A stretch of DNA of 64,000 bases from Hwangdonia seohaensis (GCF_031932625.1 NZ_JAVSCK010000002.1:620001-684000); one strand, 5' to 3'. Shown: positions 1-8,856, counted from the stretch's first letter. Notes: a model not told the origin generated them from the sequence alone. Numbers and translations: made by a program.

Positions 1-816
1 TTCAACAACCTTACCAATATCATCCCCTGCCATTTTACTTACAACCCCTGCTAACAAAGCAAATACAAAAAATGGCGCTGCTTGCATAACAACATCTACC
101 ATTTTTAGAAAAACCTCGTTAATTCCGTCCACAAGATTTAAAACAGGATCTGATTTATCATTAGGAATAAACAATAAACAAACACCAAAAAACACAGCGA
201 AGAATATAATCTGTAACATTAACCCATTATTGGATAATGAATAAAAGAAGTTACTTGGAACAATGTCTACCAATGGCTGTAGTGGCGTTGTTTCTTTTTT
301 CTTTTTTACTATCTCCAATTTATCGGATACAGCCGCTTCTTGAAGTTCGCTTTTTGTTAGTTCCGAAATCTCTTGGGCACGTTCAAAAAAATCTTCTTTT
401 TGTAAATAATTGATGCCATCTTTAATTTCGTAACCTTGGGAATCTGCCCAAATCTCATAACTTATCCTGTTATCAATTCTACTTTCTTCATCAATAAGTT
501 TTCCTGGTTTTATAATATTTACCAAAACCAAACCCAATGTAACTGCCAATAACGTTGTGAGAAGATAAATCCCTAGGGTCTTTCCTCCCATTCTTCCCAA
601 ACTTGAAGGGTCGCCAATATTTGCTACGCCACTTATAATAGAAAATAAAACCAATGGTACCGCAATGAGTTTTAATAAATTAATAAAAATGGTTCCAAAG
701 GGGTCTATCCAATTAATAGTAAATGCACTCCAACCCATGGTGCTCGATAATAAAGCCCAAATGATTCCTAAAACCATTCCTATAATAATCTTCCAATGCA
801 GCGCGAGTTTCTTCAT
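1..816 (-). CDS. Dicarboxylate/amino acid:cation symporter (DAACS family), 3' end cut by window
   Basis: An open frame of 272 codons runs from an ATG at 816 to base 1 with no stop, so the C-terminal part lies outside the window. The family moves C4-dicarboxylates or acidic amino acids across the inner membrane with Na+ or H+. I read the N-terminus as MKKLALHWKIIIGMVLGIIW, followed by the family's conserved stretch LLKLIAVPLVLFSIISGVAN and then GDPSSLGRMGGK. A long hydrophilic, charged loop at roughly residues 100-165 separates early membrane segments from NFFYSLSNNGLMLQ and the helix VVMQAAPFFVFALLAGVV. The serine-rich hairpin loops that bind substrate would lie in the missing part, so glutamate and dicarboxylate transport cannot be told apart. 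Confidence 0.85.
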   Translation of the reverse strand, partial: MKKLALHWKIIIGMVLGIIWALLSSTMGWSAFTINWIDPFGTIFINLLKLIAVPLVLFSIISGVANIGDPSSLGRMGGKTLGIYLLTTLLAVTLGLVLVNIIKPGKLIDEESRIDNRISYEIWADSQGYEIKDGINYLQKEDFFERAQEISELTKSELQEAAVSDKLEIVKKKKETTPLQPLVDIVPSNFFYSLSNNGLMLQIIFFAVFFGVCLLFIPNDKSDPVLNLVDGINEVFLKMVDVVMQAAPFFVFALLAGVVSKMAGDDIGKVVE

Positions 817-953
817 AAGTTTTTTTCAGCCTCTTTAAGCAAGAGTTTTTTTAGATTCGTAATTCAAAATGGCTAACAATATAAGTATTTTTTGTGTGTA
901 GCAACCATGGTTGGCTTTCAATTTTTGCCAAAAGAATAGCTTGTAACGCAGCG

Positions 954-1682
954 CTATGTTTTTGGGTCGCGCCTAAACACTTCAATCAAATTAAAAAGAA
1001 CAATACAAAACACCACCCAAATGGCACCCGCAATAAATCCGCCCAATATATCCGAAGGAAAATGAACACCTAGGTAAATACGGCTGATCCCGATGCTTAA
1101 AATCAGCAAGGTTAACATAAAAATAGCGGTGGATTTTATAAACCGGTTCATTTTAAACTTATAAAACAGATAGATTAAAAAACCATAAAAGGCCATGGCG
1201 CTCATGGCATGACCACTGGGATAGCTTAGTGTTTCAACCGAAACCATGTGTTCTATATCAGGCCTTGCCCTATTTATAAAACGTTTTAATACCAAGTTTG
1301 AAAGCGCCGATAAAAACAATACCACAGAAATTTGAACCACATATTTTTTTCGTTTAAAAATAACTAAGGACAAAAAAATACTAATGGCAAGTACGGTTGC
1401 ATAACCATAAATATCGCCCACATGGGTTACAAACACAAAATAATTTGTTAAGGCTGATGACCGAAACGAAATGATATAATCGGTAACTCTAGTATCGTAT
1501 TCGGCAAGCACGTCTGTGGTAAGAGTTTCGGTGAGCTCTATAAATAAATTGATACCCACAACTACAAAAAACAAGGCTAATAAAAGGGCAATAACATATG
1601 GTAAGGTAACATTGTATTTGCCCAACTTATTTATTAAGAAGGTTCTTATTTTTTTTATAAATGTTATTAAAATTTTAATCAT
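954..1682 (-). CDS. PAP2-superfamily membrane phosphatase
   Basis: A 242-residue integral membrane protein with about six hydrophobic helices. All three PAP2 signature motifs are visible: KRFINRARP at residues 133-141, PSGH at 155-158, and SR at 200-201 followed by His207 and Asp211 (SRx5Hx3D). These form the active site for dephosphorylating lipid phosphates such as phosphatidic acid, undecaprenyl pyrophosphate or phosphatidylglycerophosphate, with the active site facing the periplasm. The start is ATG. It stands alone between the symporter and a restriction-enzyme remnant, so the context does not say which lipid is the substrate. Confidence 0.88.
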   Translation of the reverse strand: MIKILITFIKKIRTFLINKLGKYNVTLPYVIALLLALFFVVVGINLFIELTETLTTDVLAEYDTRVTDYIISFRSSALTNYFVFVTHVGDIYGYATVLAISIFLSLVIFKRKKYVVQISVVLFLSALSNLVLKRFINRARPDIEHMVSVETLSYPSGHAMSAMAFYGFLIYLFYKFKMNRFIKSTAIFMLTLLILSIGISRIYLGVHFPSDILGGFIAGAIWVVFCIVLFNLIEVFRRDPKT

Positions 1683-1816
1683 ATTGTTTAAAAAAAATTA
1701 AGGTAGTAAATTTTATGGATTACATAATAGGCATCAAACCGATTTTTAATTAATGGATGGCCCCACTTCAACAAGCTCAGTGTAGGCTAAATGCGTCCTC
1801 GAAATAGCGTTTGAAA

Positions 1817-2557
1817 CTACTCAATTTTTATAGCATCAATAATTCCCATTAAACGATGGGTTTCGGTAAGAGCAACAATTATTTTTTGATAGTGTAAAAT
1901 ATCTTCAAAAGTTAGGGTGCGCCCTTGCCTGTCCTTTAACCATTTTTGTGCAGGGTGGTTACCGCCAATGTACAACTCCCAAGCGATTTGTGGCACCTTG
2001 TCAAAATATTGAGTATCGTTTATCCAGACTTTGCCGGCCACGTCATTGTGAGGCGCTTGCGACGTAGCAATGACGTTTGGCTCGAACCCCATACTGTCTT
2101 TGGTCATTTTTCGGGTTACTACATTATCGCCATCAATGGGGTAACTGGTGATATAATTTTCGGTTTTTGGCGATTCCAGTAAATGCAATTGCCTTAGTTG
2201 GCCACCCCATTTTACCAATTCCCAAAAGGCATCGACATTTTTTGGATACGGCACTTTGGAATAATCTATTTTTAAAAATTCTTTGTATTTCTCCCTATAA
2301 TTTTGGCTGTGCAACACGGCATAGTTATAATCCAAAATATCGATGGGTGCAAAACTGGTTTTGTAATCGTCGCGAAGCTCGGTGCTGTTGGCAAAACAAA
2401 CGTTGCCATCGCTGTCTTTATCCGGCACAAAAGTTAAGTCTAGTTTTTTGGCTATTTGATTGACGATGCCTGTTTTTTCATTGCCATTATCAATTGAGGC
2501 AAAAATGCCCGACTGCAGTTTGTTGGTAATCAATTCAACGTACTCTCCTAAAGTCAT
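1817..2557 (-). pseudogene. C-terminal remnant of a type ISP restriction-modification enzyme
   Basis: A 246-residue ORF resembling only the far C-terminal part of large single-chain type ISP/IIG restriction-modification proteins, which normally exceed 900 residues. Recognisable segments are FAPIDILDYNYAVLHS, NYREKYKEFLKIDYSKVPYP, FWELVKWGGQLRQLHLLES, YPIDGDNVV and DILHYQKIIVALTETHRLM. In that family this region belongs to the target-recognition end. No helicase or methyltransferase motifs occur upstream. Instead the sequence beyond the ATG enters a repeat element (2659-2765). I infer a decayed restriction system whose 5' part was deleted. The frame itself is intact, so a translated protein of unknown role is possible. 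Confidence 0.7.
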
Positions 2558-2658
2558 ATTGTGTTTTTGGCCGTCGTTTGCGTGAATTATTAATTGAATA
2601 TCAAATATAAAGATATGTTTTTATTTTGCAGATAAAACGCCTCTGTGTTTTTTGTTTT

Positions 2659-2765
2659 GGGCGTTACCCCGACCCTTCGACTGCGCTCAGGGCAAGGGGT
2701 CGGGTTATTCGTTACAAGTCCGCGCTCGTACCTCGCTGTGGGCTTTCCACTGCTATCCCTAACGC
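2659..2765 (-). repeat. MITE/REP-like intergenic repeat, copy 1
   Basis: Read on the minus strand, this stretch starts GCGTTAGGGATAGCAGTGG, contains GGAAAGCCC, and ends GGGTAACGCCC. The same three blocks occur in the same order at 16257-16338, so this is one of two copies of a short dispersed element. The ends form an inverted pair (GCGTTA and TAACGC). Inside, the block around CCCTTCGACTGCGCTCAGG (2673-2691) can form a hairpin with the nearby GACCCCTTG-type sequence. It lies directly upstream of the restriction-enzyme remnant, in a 331-base stretch without a convincing gene. Confidence 0.7.
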
Positions 2766-2853
2766 GGAAACCCAAATACGTTAATATAATCGTCATAACG
2801 AGGAGCGCAATAACGTAGTTTTAAAAAGATACAGCCCTTCGACTGCGCTCAGG
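2673..2853. repeat. Direct repeat of a 19-bp block
   Basis: The 19-base block CCCTTCGACTGCGCTCAGG occurs at 2673-2691 and again at 2835-2853 in the same orientation. The first copy is inside the REP-like element. The second stands between that element and the end of aroC. Blocks of this kind are frequent in flavobacterial intergenic DNA and usually form hairpins with a complementary arm. Confidence 0.75.
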
Positions 2854-2889
2854 ATAAATTGCAAGTGGGAAATAGCTTCTAAAAAAAGA

Positions 2890-3951
2890 CTAACTGTAAA
2901 TCTTATTTATTAAATAAAAATCGGCGATAACCAAAGCCGCCATGGCTTCAACAATGGGCACTGCTCTAGGCACCACACAGGGATCGTGTCGTCCTTTTCC
3001 GTGCATTTGCACTACTTTACCTTCTTTATCAATGGTTTCGTAGGCTTGGATAAGTGTGGCAACGGGCTTAAAAGCGACGTTAAAATAAATATCCATGCCG
3101 TTGCTGATACCTCCTTGAATACCACCGGAAAAATTGGTTTTTGTAGTGCCATCGGTATTAAATGCATCGTTGTGGTCGCTGCCGTACATGGTGCTACCGT
3201 GGAATCCGCTACCGTACTCAAAGCCTTTTACAGCGTTTATGGAGAGCATCGCTTTACCGAGTTCGGCATGCAATTTATCGAACACGGGTTCACCCAAACC
3301 AACGGGCACATTCTTGATAACACAGCTTACAATACCGCCAACGGTATCGCCTTTACTGCGCACCTCTTTAATGTATGTTTCCATTTTTGAAGCCATGGCT
3401 TCGTCTGGGCAACGCACCATGTTTGATTCGATTTTTGTTAAATCCAACTCAGTGTATTGTTTGTTGAGTTTCATGTTTCCAACCCCAGAAACATAAGCAG
3501 TAATTTCAATGCCTTTTAGCATTTGTTTTGCAATGGCACCGGCAACCACCCGACATGCTGTTTCGCGTGCCGAACTACGTCCGCCACCACGATAGTCTCT
3601 AAAACCGTATTTTTGGTCGTAGGTATAATCGGCATGACTAGGTCGGTAACTGTCTTTTATATGCGTGTAATCGTGCGATTTTTGGTTGGTGTTTTCAATA
3701 ACAAAGCCAATGGAAGTTCCCGTGGTTTTACCTTCGAAAATACCGGAATGGAATTTTACCGTATCGGGTTCTTTACGTTGGGTTACAATGGCCGATTGCC
3801 CGGGCTTGCGCCTATCCAACTCGTTCTGAATGGCTTCTAAATCAAGCTCGATGCCAGACGGACAGCCGTCTATAACGCCACCCAAAGCGGGGCCGTGAGA
3901 TTCACCGTAAGTTGTTAAGCTGAATAGTTTTCCGAAAGAGTTCCCTGCCAT
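2890..3951 (-). CDS. aroC: Chorismate synthase
   Basis: 353 residues, the normal length. It makes chorismate from 5-enolpyruvylshikimate 3-phosphate, the last step of the shikimate pathway, using reduced FMN. Family signatures are visible: the N-terminal GNSFGKLFSLTTYGESHGPA, the central YRGGGRSSARETACRVVAGA, and the C-terminal GKGRHDPCVVPRAVPIVEAM. The start is the ATG giving MAGNSFGKLF. It is not in an evident aro operon; the neighbours are a repeat region and a divergent outer-membrane protein gene. Identification is very secure. Confidence 0.97.
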   Translation of the reverse strand: MAGNSFGKLFSLTTYGESHGPALGGVIDGCPSGIELDLEAIQNELDRRKPGQSAIVTQRKEPDTVKFHSGIFEGKTTGTSIGFVIENTNQKSHDYTHIKDSYRPSHADYTYDQKYGFRDYRGGGRSSARETACRVVAGAIAKQMLKGIEITAYVSGVGNMKLNKQYTELDLTKIESNMVRCPDEAMASKMETYIKEVRSKGDTVGGIVSCVIKNVPVGLGEPVFDKLHAELGKAMLSINAVKGFEYGSGFHGSTMYGSDHNDAFNTDGTTKTNFSGGIQGGISNGMDIYFNVAFKPVATLIQAYETIDKEGKVVQMHGKGRHDPCVVPRAVPIVEAMAALVIADFYLINKIYS

Positions 3952-4017
3952 AGTAAAATTTTGATGCTAAAATAATTCTATTATTAGACATACGGAAATT
4001 GTTAACTGAAAATCGAT

Positions 4018-4049
4018 GACCGAAGACTGAAGACTGTTGACCGAAGACT
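4018..4049. repeat. Short direct repeat GACCGAAGACT
   Basis: GACCGAAGACT occurs at 4018-4028 and 4039-4049, 21 bases apart, with GAAGACTG between them. It lies in the 352-base gap between aroC and the divergent outer-membrane protein gene. No gene is visible in that gap; otherwise it holds AT-rich sequence and a promoter-like element at 4269. Confidence 0.55.
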
Positions 4050-4268
4050 AAACAACGTTTCTTTTAAAGCGTTTATTGGGCGTATGGAATGCGTTATAAA
4101 TCTTTACATCAAATCTAGAAAAAGCCCAATATAATTATGGTTTTGGCGTTACATTTGTAAATGTTAACTGAATATTAAAATGATCTATTTTTTACAATAG
4201 TCCGTATATTGATATTGAGACCTCTTTTTTAATGGTTAAATTTATAGTATAAATTATGATACGAATCT

Positions 4269-4276
4269 TACCTTTG
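4269..4276 (+). promoter_or_regulatory. Bacteroidota -7 promoter element (TACCTTTG)
   Basis: TACCTTTG is an exact match to the Bacteroidota -7 consensus TAnnTTTG. It lies 29 bases before the first ATG (4305) and 56 bases before the ATG I prefer (4332) of the outer-membrane protein gene. No clear TTTG -33 box is visible at the expected distance, so the assignment rests on the -7 box and position. Confidence 0.45.
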
Positions 4277-4304
4277 CGTTCGATTTGAAACACATTAAAT
4301 ATTA

Positions 4305-4823
4305 ATGAATAAAAACAAAACATTTAAACTTATGAAAAAATTATTTTTATTATCAGTTGCCGTATTGGGTTTTACATTTGCTGCAAGTGCACAAGAGATT
4401 TCAAACAATGCTATTGGGCTCCGTTTGGGCGATAGCGATGGCTTTGGTGCCGAAATATCGTATCAGCATGCTTTAGGCGATAACAATCGTTTAGAATTGG
4501 ATTTGGGTTGGAGAGATGGCAAAAACTACGACGGTTTTAAACTGGCTGGTTTGTACCAATGGGTATGGAATTTAGATGGCGGGTTTAACTGGTATGCCGG
4601 TGCCGGTGGTGGTTTAGGGTCGTTTAGTGTTAACGTTCCAGGAGGAAACGACGCTACCGATACCTTTATTTTTGTTGCTGGAGATGTTGGTATTGAATAT
4701 AATTTTGATATTCCTTTATTACTGTCGTTGGATTTTAGACCCGAAATTGGTTTTGGAAATGACAATTTTAACAACAATGATTTAGATTTTGATATTGCTT
4801 TAGGTATTCGTTATCAATTCTAA
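4305..4823 (+). CDS. Small outer-membrane beta-barrel protein (OmpW/opacity-like fold)
   Basis: 172 residues from the first ATG. An in-frame ATG at 4332 gives MKKLFLLSVAVLGFTFAASA, a standard signal peptide cleaved before QE, so 4332 is the likelier start. The mature part is about 140 residues of alternating polar/hydrophobic strands rich in Gly and aromatic residues (FGAEISYQHAL, NRLELDLGWRDG, YNFDIPLLLSLDFRPEIGFG) and ends in GIRYQF. A terminal Phe is the usual signal for barrel insertion by the BAM complex. Ligand and role are unknown. A -7 promoter element precedes the gene and a strong terminator follows it, so it is probably monocistronic. Confidence 0.75.
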   Translation: MNKNKTFKLMKKLFLLSVAVLGFTFAASAQEISNNAIGLRLGDSDGFGAEISYQHALGDNNRLELDLGWRDGKNYDGFKLAGLYQWVWNLDGGFNWYAGAGGGLGSFSVNVPGGNDATDTFIFVAGDVGIEYNFDIPLLLSLDFRPEIGFGNDNFNNNDLDFDIALGIRYQF

Positions 4824-4844
4824 AATCACTATTTATATTTTTTG

Positions 4845-4870
4845 AAAAGCGCCTTTTTGGGCGCTTTTTT
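4845..4870 (+). terminator. Rho-independent terminator
   Basis: AAAAGCGCC (4845-4853) pairs with GGCGCTTTT (4860-4868) across a six-base loop and continues into a T run. It lies 22 bases after the stop codon of the small outer-membrane protein gene. Confidence 0.88.
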
Positions 4871-5043
4871 ATTTGGTTTGTTTTAGAGCCAATCAATCCA
4901 AAGTGATTTGTATCTCATTTAAAATAATAATTAACGCATATAAGTTATACCCATTAATACATTAAAAAAAATAGATATATTACTTATTTAAAATAATTCA
5001 TGGTAAGAATTATTTTACTGGCAACCTTATTTTTCCCCAACTT

Positions 5044-5616
5044 ATGAATACACATCACTTCATACCCGAATCTATATATAACGAAGCAAAAACAGCATTG
5101 TCTTATTATCCAGATTTAATAGATATTAATATTGAAATTAAGTTTAAAAAGCATATTAAGAAATCGACAATGCAAGCCAGACCAAGTTTTGGTAGTTTTT
5201 TTAGAAGTAAAAAACACCGGAAATACTTGATACTAATTAGCGAAACTTTTAAAATATCAGACAAGGAATTTTTAACAAAACATATAGAATCTGATATTTT
5301 AATTGGATGGATTGGTCATGAACTGGGACACATTATGGATTATCAAAACCGAAGCAAATTAAATTTAATCGGTTTTGGTTTGAAATATTTGTTCTCTGAA
5401 AACTACATTGTTGAAGCAGAGCGTGCAGCCGACACTTATGCCGTTAACCATGGTATGGCAGATTATATTTTAAAAACAAAGGATTTTATATTAAACAACG
5501 CCGATATTTCCAACATTTATAAAAAACGCATAAAACGGTATTATTTATCTCCGGAAGAAATTATGGAGTTAGTTAACAATAGGAATGCCGAATTACAAAA
5601 GGTTAAGATTGATTAA
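5044..5616 (+). CDS. HExxH zinc-metalloprotease-like protein
   Basis: 190 residues with no signal peptide or obvious membrane helix. The centre carries GHELGHIMDY: His92-Glu93-Leu-Gly-His96 is the zinc-binding HExxH motif. About 30 residues on, VEAERAADTYA offers Glu126 and Asp130 in the ExxxD arrangement that supplies the third zinc ligand in M48-like gluzincins. The preceding segment YLILISETF looks like the edge strand of such a fold. Length and lack of membrane helices differ from HtpX or Ste24, so the exact family is not recognised. It converges on the GH3-family gene and their coding ends overlap by 14 bases (5603-5616). Confidence 0.65.
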   Translation: MNTHHFIPESIYNEAKTALSYYPDLIDINIEIKFKKHIKKSTMQARPSFGSFFRSKKHRKYLILISETFKISDKEFLTKHIESDILIGWIGHELGHIMDYQNRSKLNLIGFGLKYLFSENYIVEAERAADTYAVNHGMADYILKTKDFILNNADISNIYKKRIKRYYLSPEEIMELVNNRNAELQKVKID

Positions 5617-7129
5617 CAAAGTCTTCCCAATCTTTAAATTTATCTTCACCCATAACACGTTCCATTTTTACTTGTCCGCCTTTTTTCTTGTTGGCACCAC
5701 TCCAATTGTAAAACACCTCTGGTGATACCACTTTTACCTTAACTCCTTTTAAAGCCTTGGAACGCGCAACTTTATAGTTTTTATTCGCGTCTTTTAAATA
5801 GGTATCTAAAGCTTGAGACAAATCGTTTTCATTCAAATCTTCCCTTTCGGATGCGAGGTACCAAAAATGATAAAACTCACCATCGTCTCCACGTTTGGCA
5901 CATATAGTATATTCTGGAATTTTAGTAGAAAACTGTTCTTCTAAAAACTTCATCGCGTCATCCATTTTATTAACCGATAACTGCGAGCCTACCGTATTTA
6001 AGAAGAATTTTGTACGCCCCGTAATTTTTATTTCAGCCCGTTCAATATCGGTAAATTCGATGGTGTCGCCAATTATATAACGCCACGCACCGCTTACGGT
6101 ACTTAGTATTAAAACGTAGTCTTGTTCCAATTTCACATCTTGCAAAGTAACCGATGGAGCGTCTTGTGTTAAGGATCCATCTTCATTTATATATTCTGGC
6201 TTAAACGGAACAAATTCAAAATAGATACCATTGTCTGTGTTTAATTGCATCGCATCGGTTTCTGGTCGCACTTGAGTGGCTATATAACCTTCTGAAGCTA
6301 AATAGGTATCAATAACCGTAACCGGTTTACCCATAAGCGCATGAAAGCTTTTTTCATATGGTCCGAAGGCGACACCGCCCGACGTGTATACTTGTAAATT
6401 GGGCCAAATTTGGTGAATATGATCTAATTTATGATAATCTATAACTTTTTCAAGCATAAGTTCAATCCATGATGGGATTCCGCTTAATGCGCCAATATCC
6501 CAGTCTTTAGCACGTTCTGCAATGCGCTGTACTCTAGTATCCCAATCATCAATTTTAGCAATATCTTCTCCGGGTTTATAATAGCTTCTAAACCAAAAAG
6601 GAATATTGCTGGCGCTAATACCGCTAATTTCTCCTTCCAAGCGGTTATTGCGTTCTTCTAAATCGGTAGAACTTCCCAACATCATCATTTCTTTTTCAAA
6701 AAAATCAGCTGGCAAATCAAAGTTACTCAATGCAAAAACCTGTTTTATTCCAGCCTGTCTGATAGCTTCAATCATAGCATCGGTAACCGGAATGCGTTTG
6801 CTTGTTTTTCCTGTGGTACCCGAGCTTAAAGCAAAATACGAAGGGTTATTTGGCCATGTTACATCTGTTTCTCCCTCGTGCAATTTATACCACCATTCAT
6901 CATTTATTTTATTGTAATCGAAATAGGGAACTAAGTTTGAAAAGTTAGATTGAAAATCATCTGATTTTAAAATGGCATCAAATTTATAGTGCTTACCAAA
7001 TTGTGTGTCTTTAGCCTTCGTTAAAAGCTGTTTTAATACCTCCTTTTGAGCTTCTTGATGATTAACCTCTGAAGACAAGGTGTCTTTTAAATCTATTACG
7101 CCTTTAATTATATTACCTAAAATTGCCAT
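5603..7129 (-). CDS. GH3-family acyl-adenylate/amido-synthetase-like protein
   Basis: 508 residues, matching bacterial members of the GH3 (auxin-responsive promoter) family within the ANL adenylating superfamily. The ATP-binding motif is visible as YFALSSGTTGKTSKRIPVTD, followed by LQVYTSGGVAFGPYEKSF and WRYIIGDTIEFTD, which correspond to the conserved nucleotide and acyl-binding motifs. Plant members join amino acids to jasmonate or auxin. The substrate of the flavobacterial proteins is not known to me, so only the fold and adenylation chemistry are claimed. It stands alone, with the metalloprotease gene converging on it. Confidence 0.82.
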   Translation of the reverse strand: MAILGNIIKGVIDLKDTLSSEVNHQEAQKEVLKQLLTKAKDTQFGKHYKFDAILKSDDFQSNFSNLVPYFDYNKINDEWWYKLHEGETDVTWPNNPSYFALSSGTTGKTSKRIPVTDAMIEAIRQAGIKQVFALSNFDLPADFFEKEMMMLGSSTDLEERNNRLEGEISGISASNIPFWFRSYYKPGEDIAKIDDWDTRVQRIAERAKDWDIGALSGIPSWIELMLEKVIDYHKLDHIHQIWPNLQVYTSGGVAFGPYEKSFHALMGKPVTVIDTYLASEGYIATQVRPETDAMQLNTDNGIYFEFVPFKPEYINEDGSLTQDAPSVTLQDVKLEQDYVLILSTVSGAWRYIIGDTIEFTDIERAEIKITGRTKFFLNTVGSQLSVNKMDDAMKFLEEQFSTKIPEYTICAKRGDDGEFYHFWYLASEREDLNENDLSQALDTYLKDANKNYKVARSKALKGVKVKVVSPEVFYNWSGANKKKGGQVKMERVMGEDKFKDWEDFVNQS

Positions 7130-7313
7130 ATTGTCTTTAATTTACTTCAAATATCAGCATTAAAAAGATAAAATTTTAACTCTTTTAAAGCAGGTGTTAA
7201 CCCATTACATTTTGTACTTAATTCATTTGAAATATCAGAATTTTATTTATAAAATAAAGTGATTTATTTTGGAAATTTTATAAAATTGGGTAATCCTTTT
7301 TTTTTACAAAAAA

Positions 7314-7337
7314 AATTTCGAAATTCGTTAACCGGTT
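7314..7337. promoter_or_regulatory. Two adjacent palindromes upstream of the AraC-cupin pair
   Basis: A perfect 12-base palindrome AATTTCGAAATT (7314-7325) is followed five bases later by AACCGGTT (7330-7337). They lie about 50 bases before the ATG at 7389. Such paired palindromes are typical binding sites for dimeric regulators, but no binding protein can be named from the sequence. Confidence 0.35.
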
Positions 7338-7388
7338 GATAATAAACACTTTTATAAATATGATATCAAATAAAGATTGCAATCATTA

Positions 7389-8192
7389 ATGGAACCAGAC
7401 GCTGTAAACATTACACAAATAATTAACAAAAAGACTTTAAAGCATCGTAGGGATGATTTTGCTGTTTGTTGGATTAAAAGAGAGGTAAACGGTATAAAAA
7501 TAGATGATGTGCTATACAAAAATGTATCCAATTCTATATTTTTTATCGATCCTAAATATCAATGGAAAATATTAAAAAAATGCAACACTTATTCTTCGGG
7601 GTATATTTTGTACTTAGCCAAGGAGGTTTTAAACAGTCCTGTTTTAAGTAATCTTCACATCAATAAAGTAAGGCTTTTCAATTCGGGTGAAATACCATTA
7701 TTCAAACTAAGTCCGGGCATCGAAAAAAGAACACAGGCCATTTTGGAAATGATTGATGAACTACTAGGCTCTCAATTAAACCATAAAGATGATGCCATTC
7801 TGTCCTTATTAAACACCTTTTTTGTTTACTGCGATGGGCAGTGCAACATTAAATCGATAGCTTCAAATAATAACTCAAAATCAAACATCGTCTACAAGTT
7901 TAAGCAACTTGTTGATCAATATATATTTGAACATCACGAAGTGGCCGATTATGCTAAACTGCAAAACATTTCTCCTAAATATTTGAATGAATGCGTCAAA
8001 GAAGTTCTCGCCGTTAGTTCAAAAAACATCATTATTGAACAATTACTGATGAGGTCTAGGCATGCCCTAAAATTTTCAGACAAATCAATAAAAGAAATCA
8101 GTTTTGAATTAGGCTTCTCATCACCAGATTATTTTAGTTACTTTTTTAAAACCCACACGGGAATAACGCCTTCAGCCTTAAGAAAAAAGTAA
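7389..8192 (+). CDS. AraC-family transcriptional regulator
   Basis: 267 residues from ATG 7389 (MEPDAVNITQ); a TTG four codons upstream is also possible. The last 100 residues form the AraC DNA-binding domain: a first helix-turn-helix around DYAKLQNISPKYLNECVKEV, the linker helix, and the second around SIKEISFELGFSSPDYFSYF, ending FKTHTGITPSALRKK. The N-terminal 160 residues resemble the cupin-like sensor half of AraC proteins but carry no recognisable ligand motif. The cupin gene that follows on the same strand may be its target or partner. Confidence 0.88.
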   Translation: MEPDAVNITQIINKKTLKHRRDDFAVCWIKREVNGIKIDDVLYKNVSNSIFFIDPKYQWKILKKCNTYSSGYILYLAKEVLNSPVLSNLHINKVRLFNSGEIPLFKLSPGIEKRTQAILEMIDELLGSQLNHKDDAILSLLNTFFVYCDGQCNIKSIASNNNSKSNIVYKFKQLVDQYIFEHHEVADYAKLQNISPKYLNECVKEVLAVSSKNIIIEQLLMRSRHALKFSDKSIKEISFELGFSSPDYFSYFFKTHTGITPSALRKK

Positions 8193-8276
8193 TTGCTGCC
8201 AAAAATCTATGGTTTTACCGTAATTTTCACATTGTTTCAGGTTTGTTATTCACATAAATTGCGTAAAACATTAATT

Positions 8277-8822
8277 ATGAATAGAAACAAATTCTTAAAA
8301 ACTTCGGGCATTGGACTAGGTCTTTTATTTATCCCTAGACTCATTCAAGGTCAATCTGAGGCTTTAAAAAACCATCATGAAAATAATGACAAATCGAAAA
8401 TTGTTAAAGATTCTGAGGGTAGTGTTTTAAACGTAATAGGAGACGTTCAAACACACAAGCTGGCCGGTAGCGATACTGGAAACCAAATAGTGGAATGGGT
8501 AGACAATGTTGAACCCGGTATTGGTATACCGCCACATATTCATACCAAGGAAGATGAAATATTTAGAGTTATAAAAGGACAAGTTGAAATTATGGTTGAT
8601 GGAAAAACTACGGTTTTAAATGAAGGCGATATCGCATTTGCTCCAAAAAACATACCGCACTCCTGGAAAGTGGTTGGAACTAAAAAAGCTAAAATGATGA
8701 CATCGGCTTTTCCTGCTGGTATTGAACATATGTTCAGTGAATTGGCAAAACTCCCTGAAGGTCCCCCAGATTTTAAAAAGGTATCTGAAATTTGCGGAAA
8801 ACACGGTATCCGCTTTGTCTAA
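8277..8822 (+). CDS. Exported cupin-domain protein
   Basis: The likely start is ATG 8277 (MNRNKFLKTSGIGLGLLFIP), giving 181 residues; the frame is open upstream to 8193 but without an ATG. The N-terminus is a signal peptide resembling a Tat signal in which the second arginine is replaced (NRNKFLK). The body is a single cupin-2 barrel: IPPHIHTKEDEIFRVIKGQV supplies the His-x-His and Glu metal ligands and IAFAPKNIPHSWKVVG the C-terminal His. The reaction is unknown. It follows the AraC regulator gene by 84 bases. Confidence 0.75.
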   Translation: MNRNKFLKTSGIGLGLLFIPRLIQGQSEALKNHHENNDKSKIVKDSEGSVLNVIGDVQTHKLAGSDTGNQIVEWVDNVEPGIGIPPHIHTKEDEIFRVIKGQVEIMVDGKTTVLNEGDIAFAPKNIPHSWKVVGTKKAKMMTSAFPAGIEHMFSELAKLPEGPPDFKKVSEICGKHGIRFV

Positions 8823-8841
8823 ATAATGGCGCCAGTTATTT
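8821..8841. terminator. Possible bidirectional terminator hairpin
   Basis: AAATAATGGC faces GCCAGTTATTT, an inverted repeat with one bulged base, in the 34-base gap between the convergent cupin and bshA genes. The AT-rich outer arms would supply U tracts in both directions. Confidence 0.4.
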
Positions 8842-8856
8842 AGTCAACCTATAGTT

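Noticed and set aside
1817..2557. Active restriction-modification system
   Set aside because: Only the C-terminal recognition-end segment is present; the nuclease, helicase and methyltransferase motifs are missing.
2590..2796. 68-codon minus-strand frame
   Set aside because: It lies entirely in the repeat element; its CPERSRR-type translation is a typical artefact of these palindromic repeats.
2986..3840. Plus-strand frames of 100-134 codons across aroC
   Set aside because: They are antisense to a clearly conserved chorismate synthase and show no domain or plausible start.
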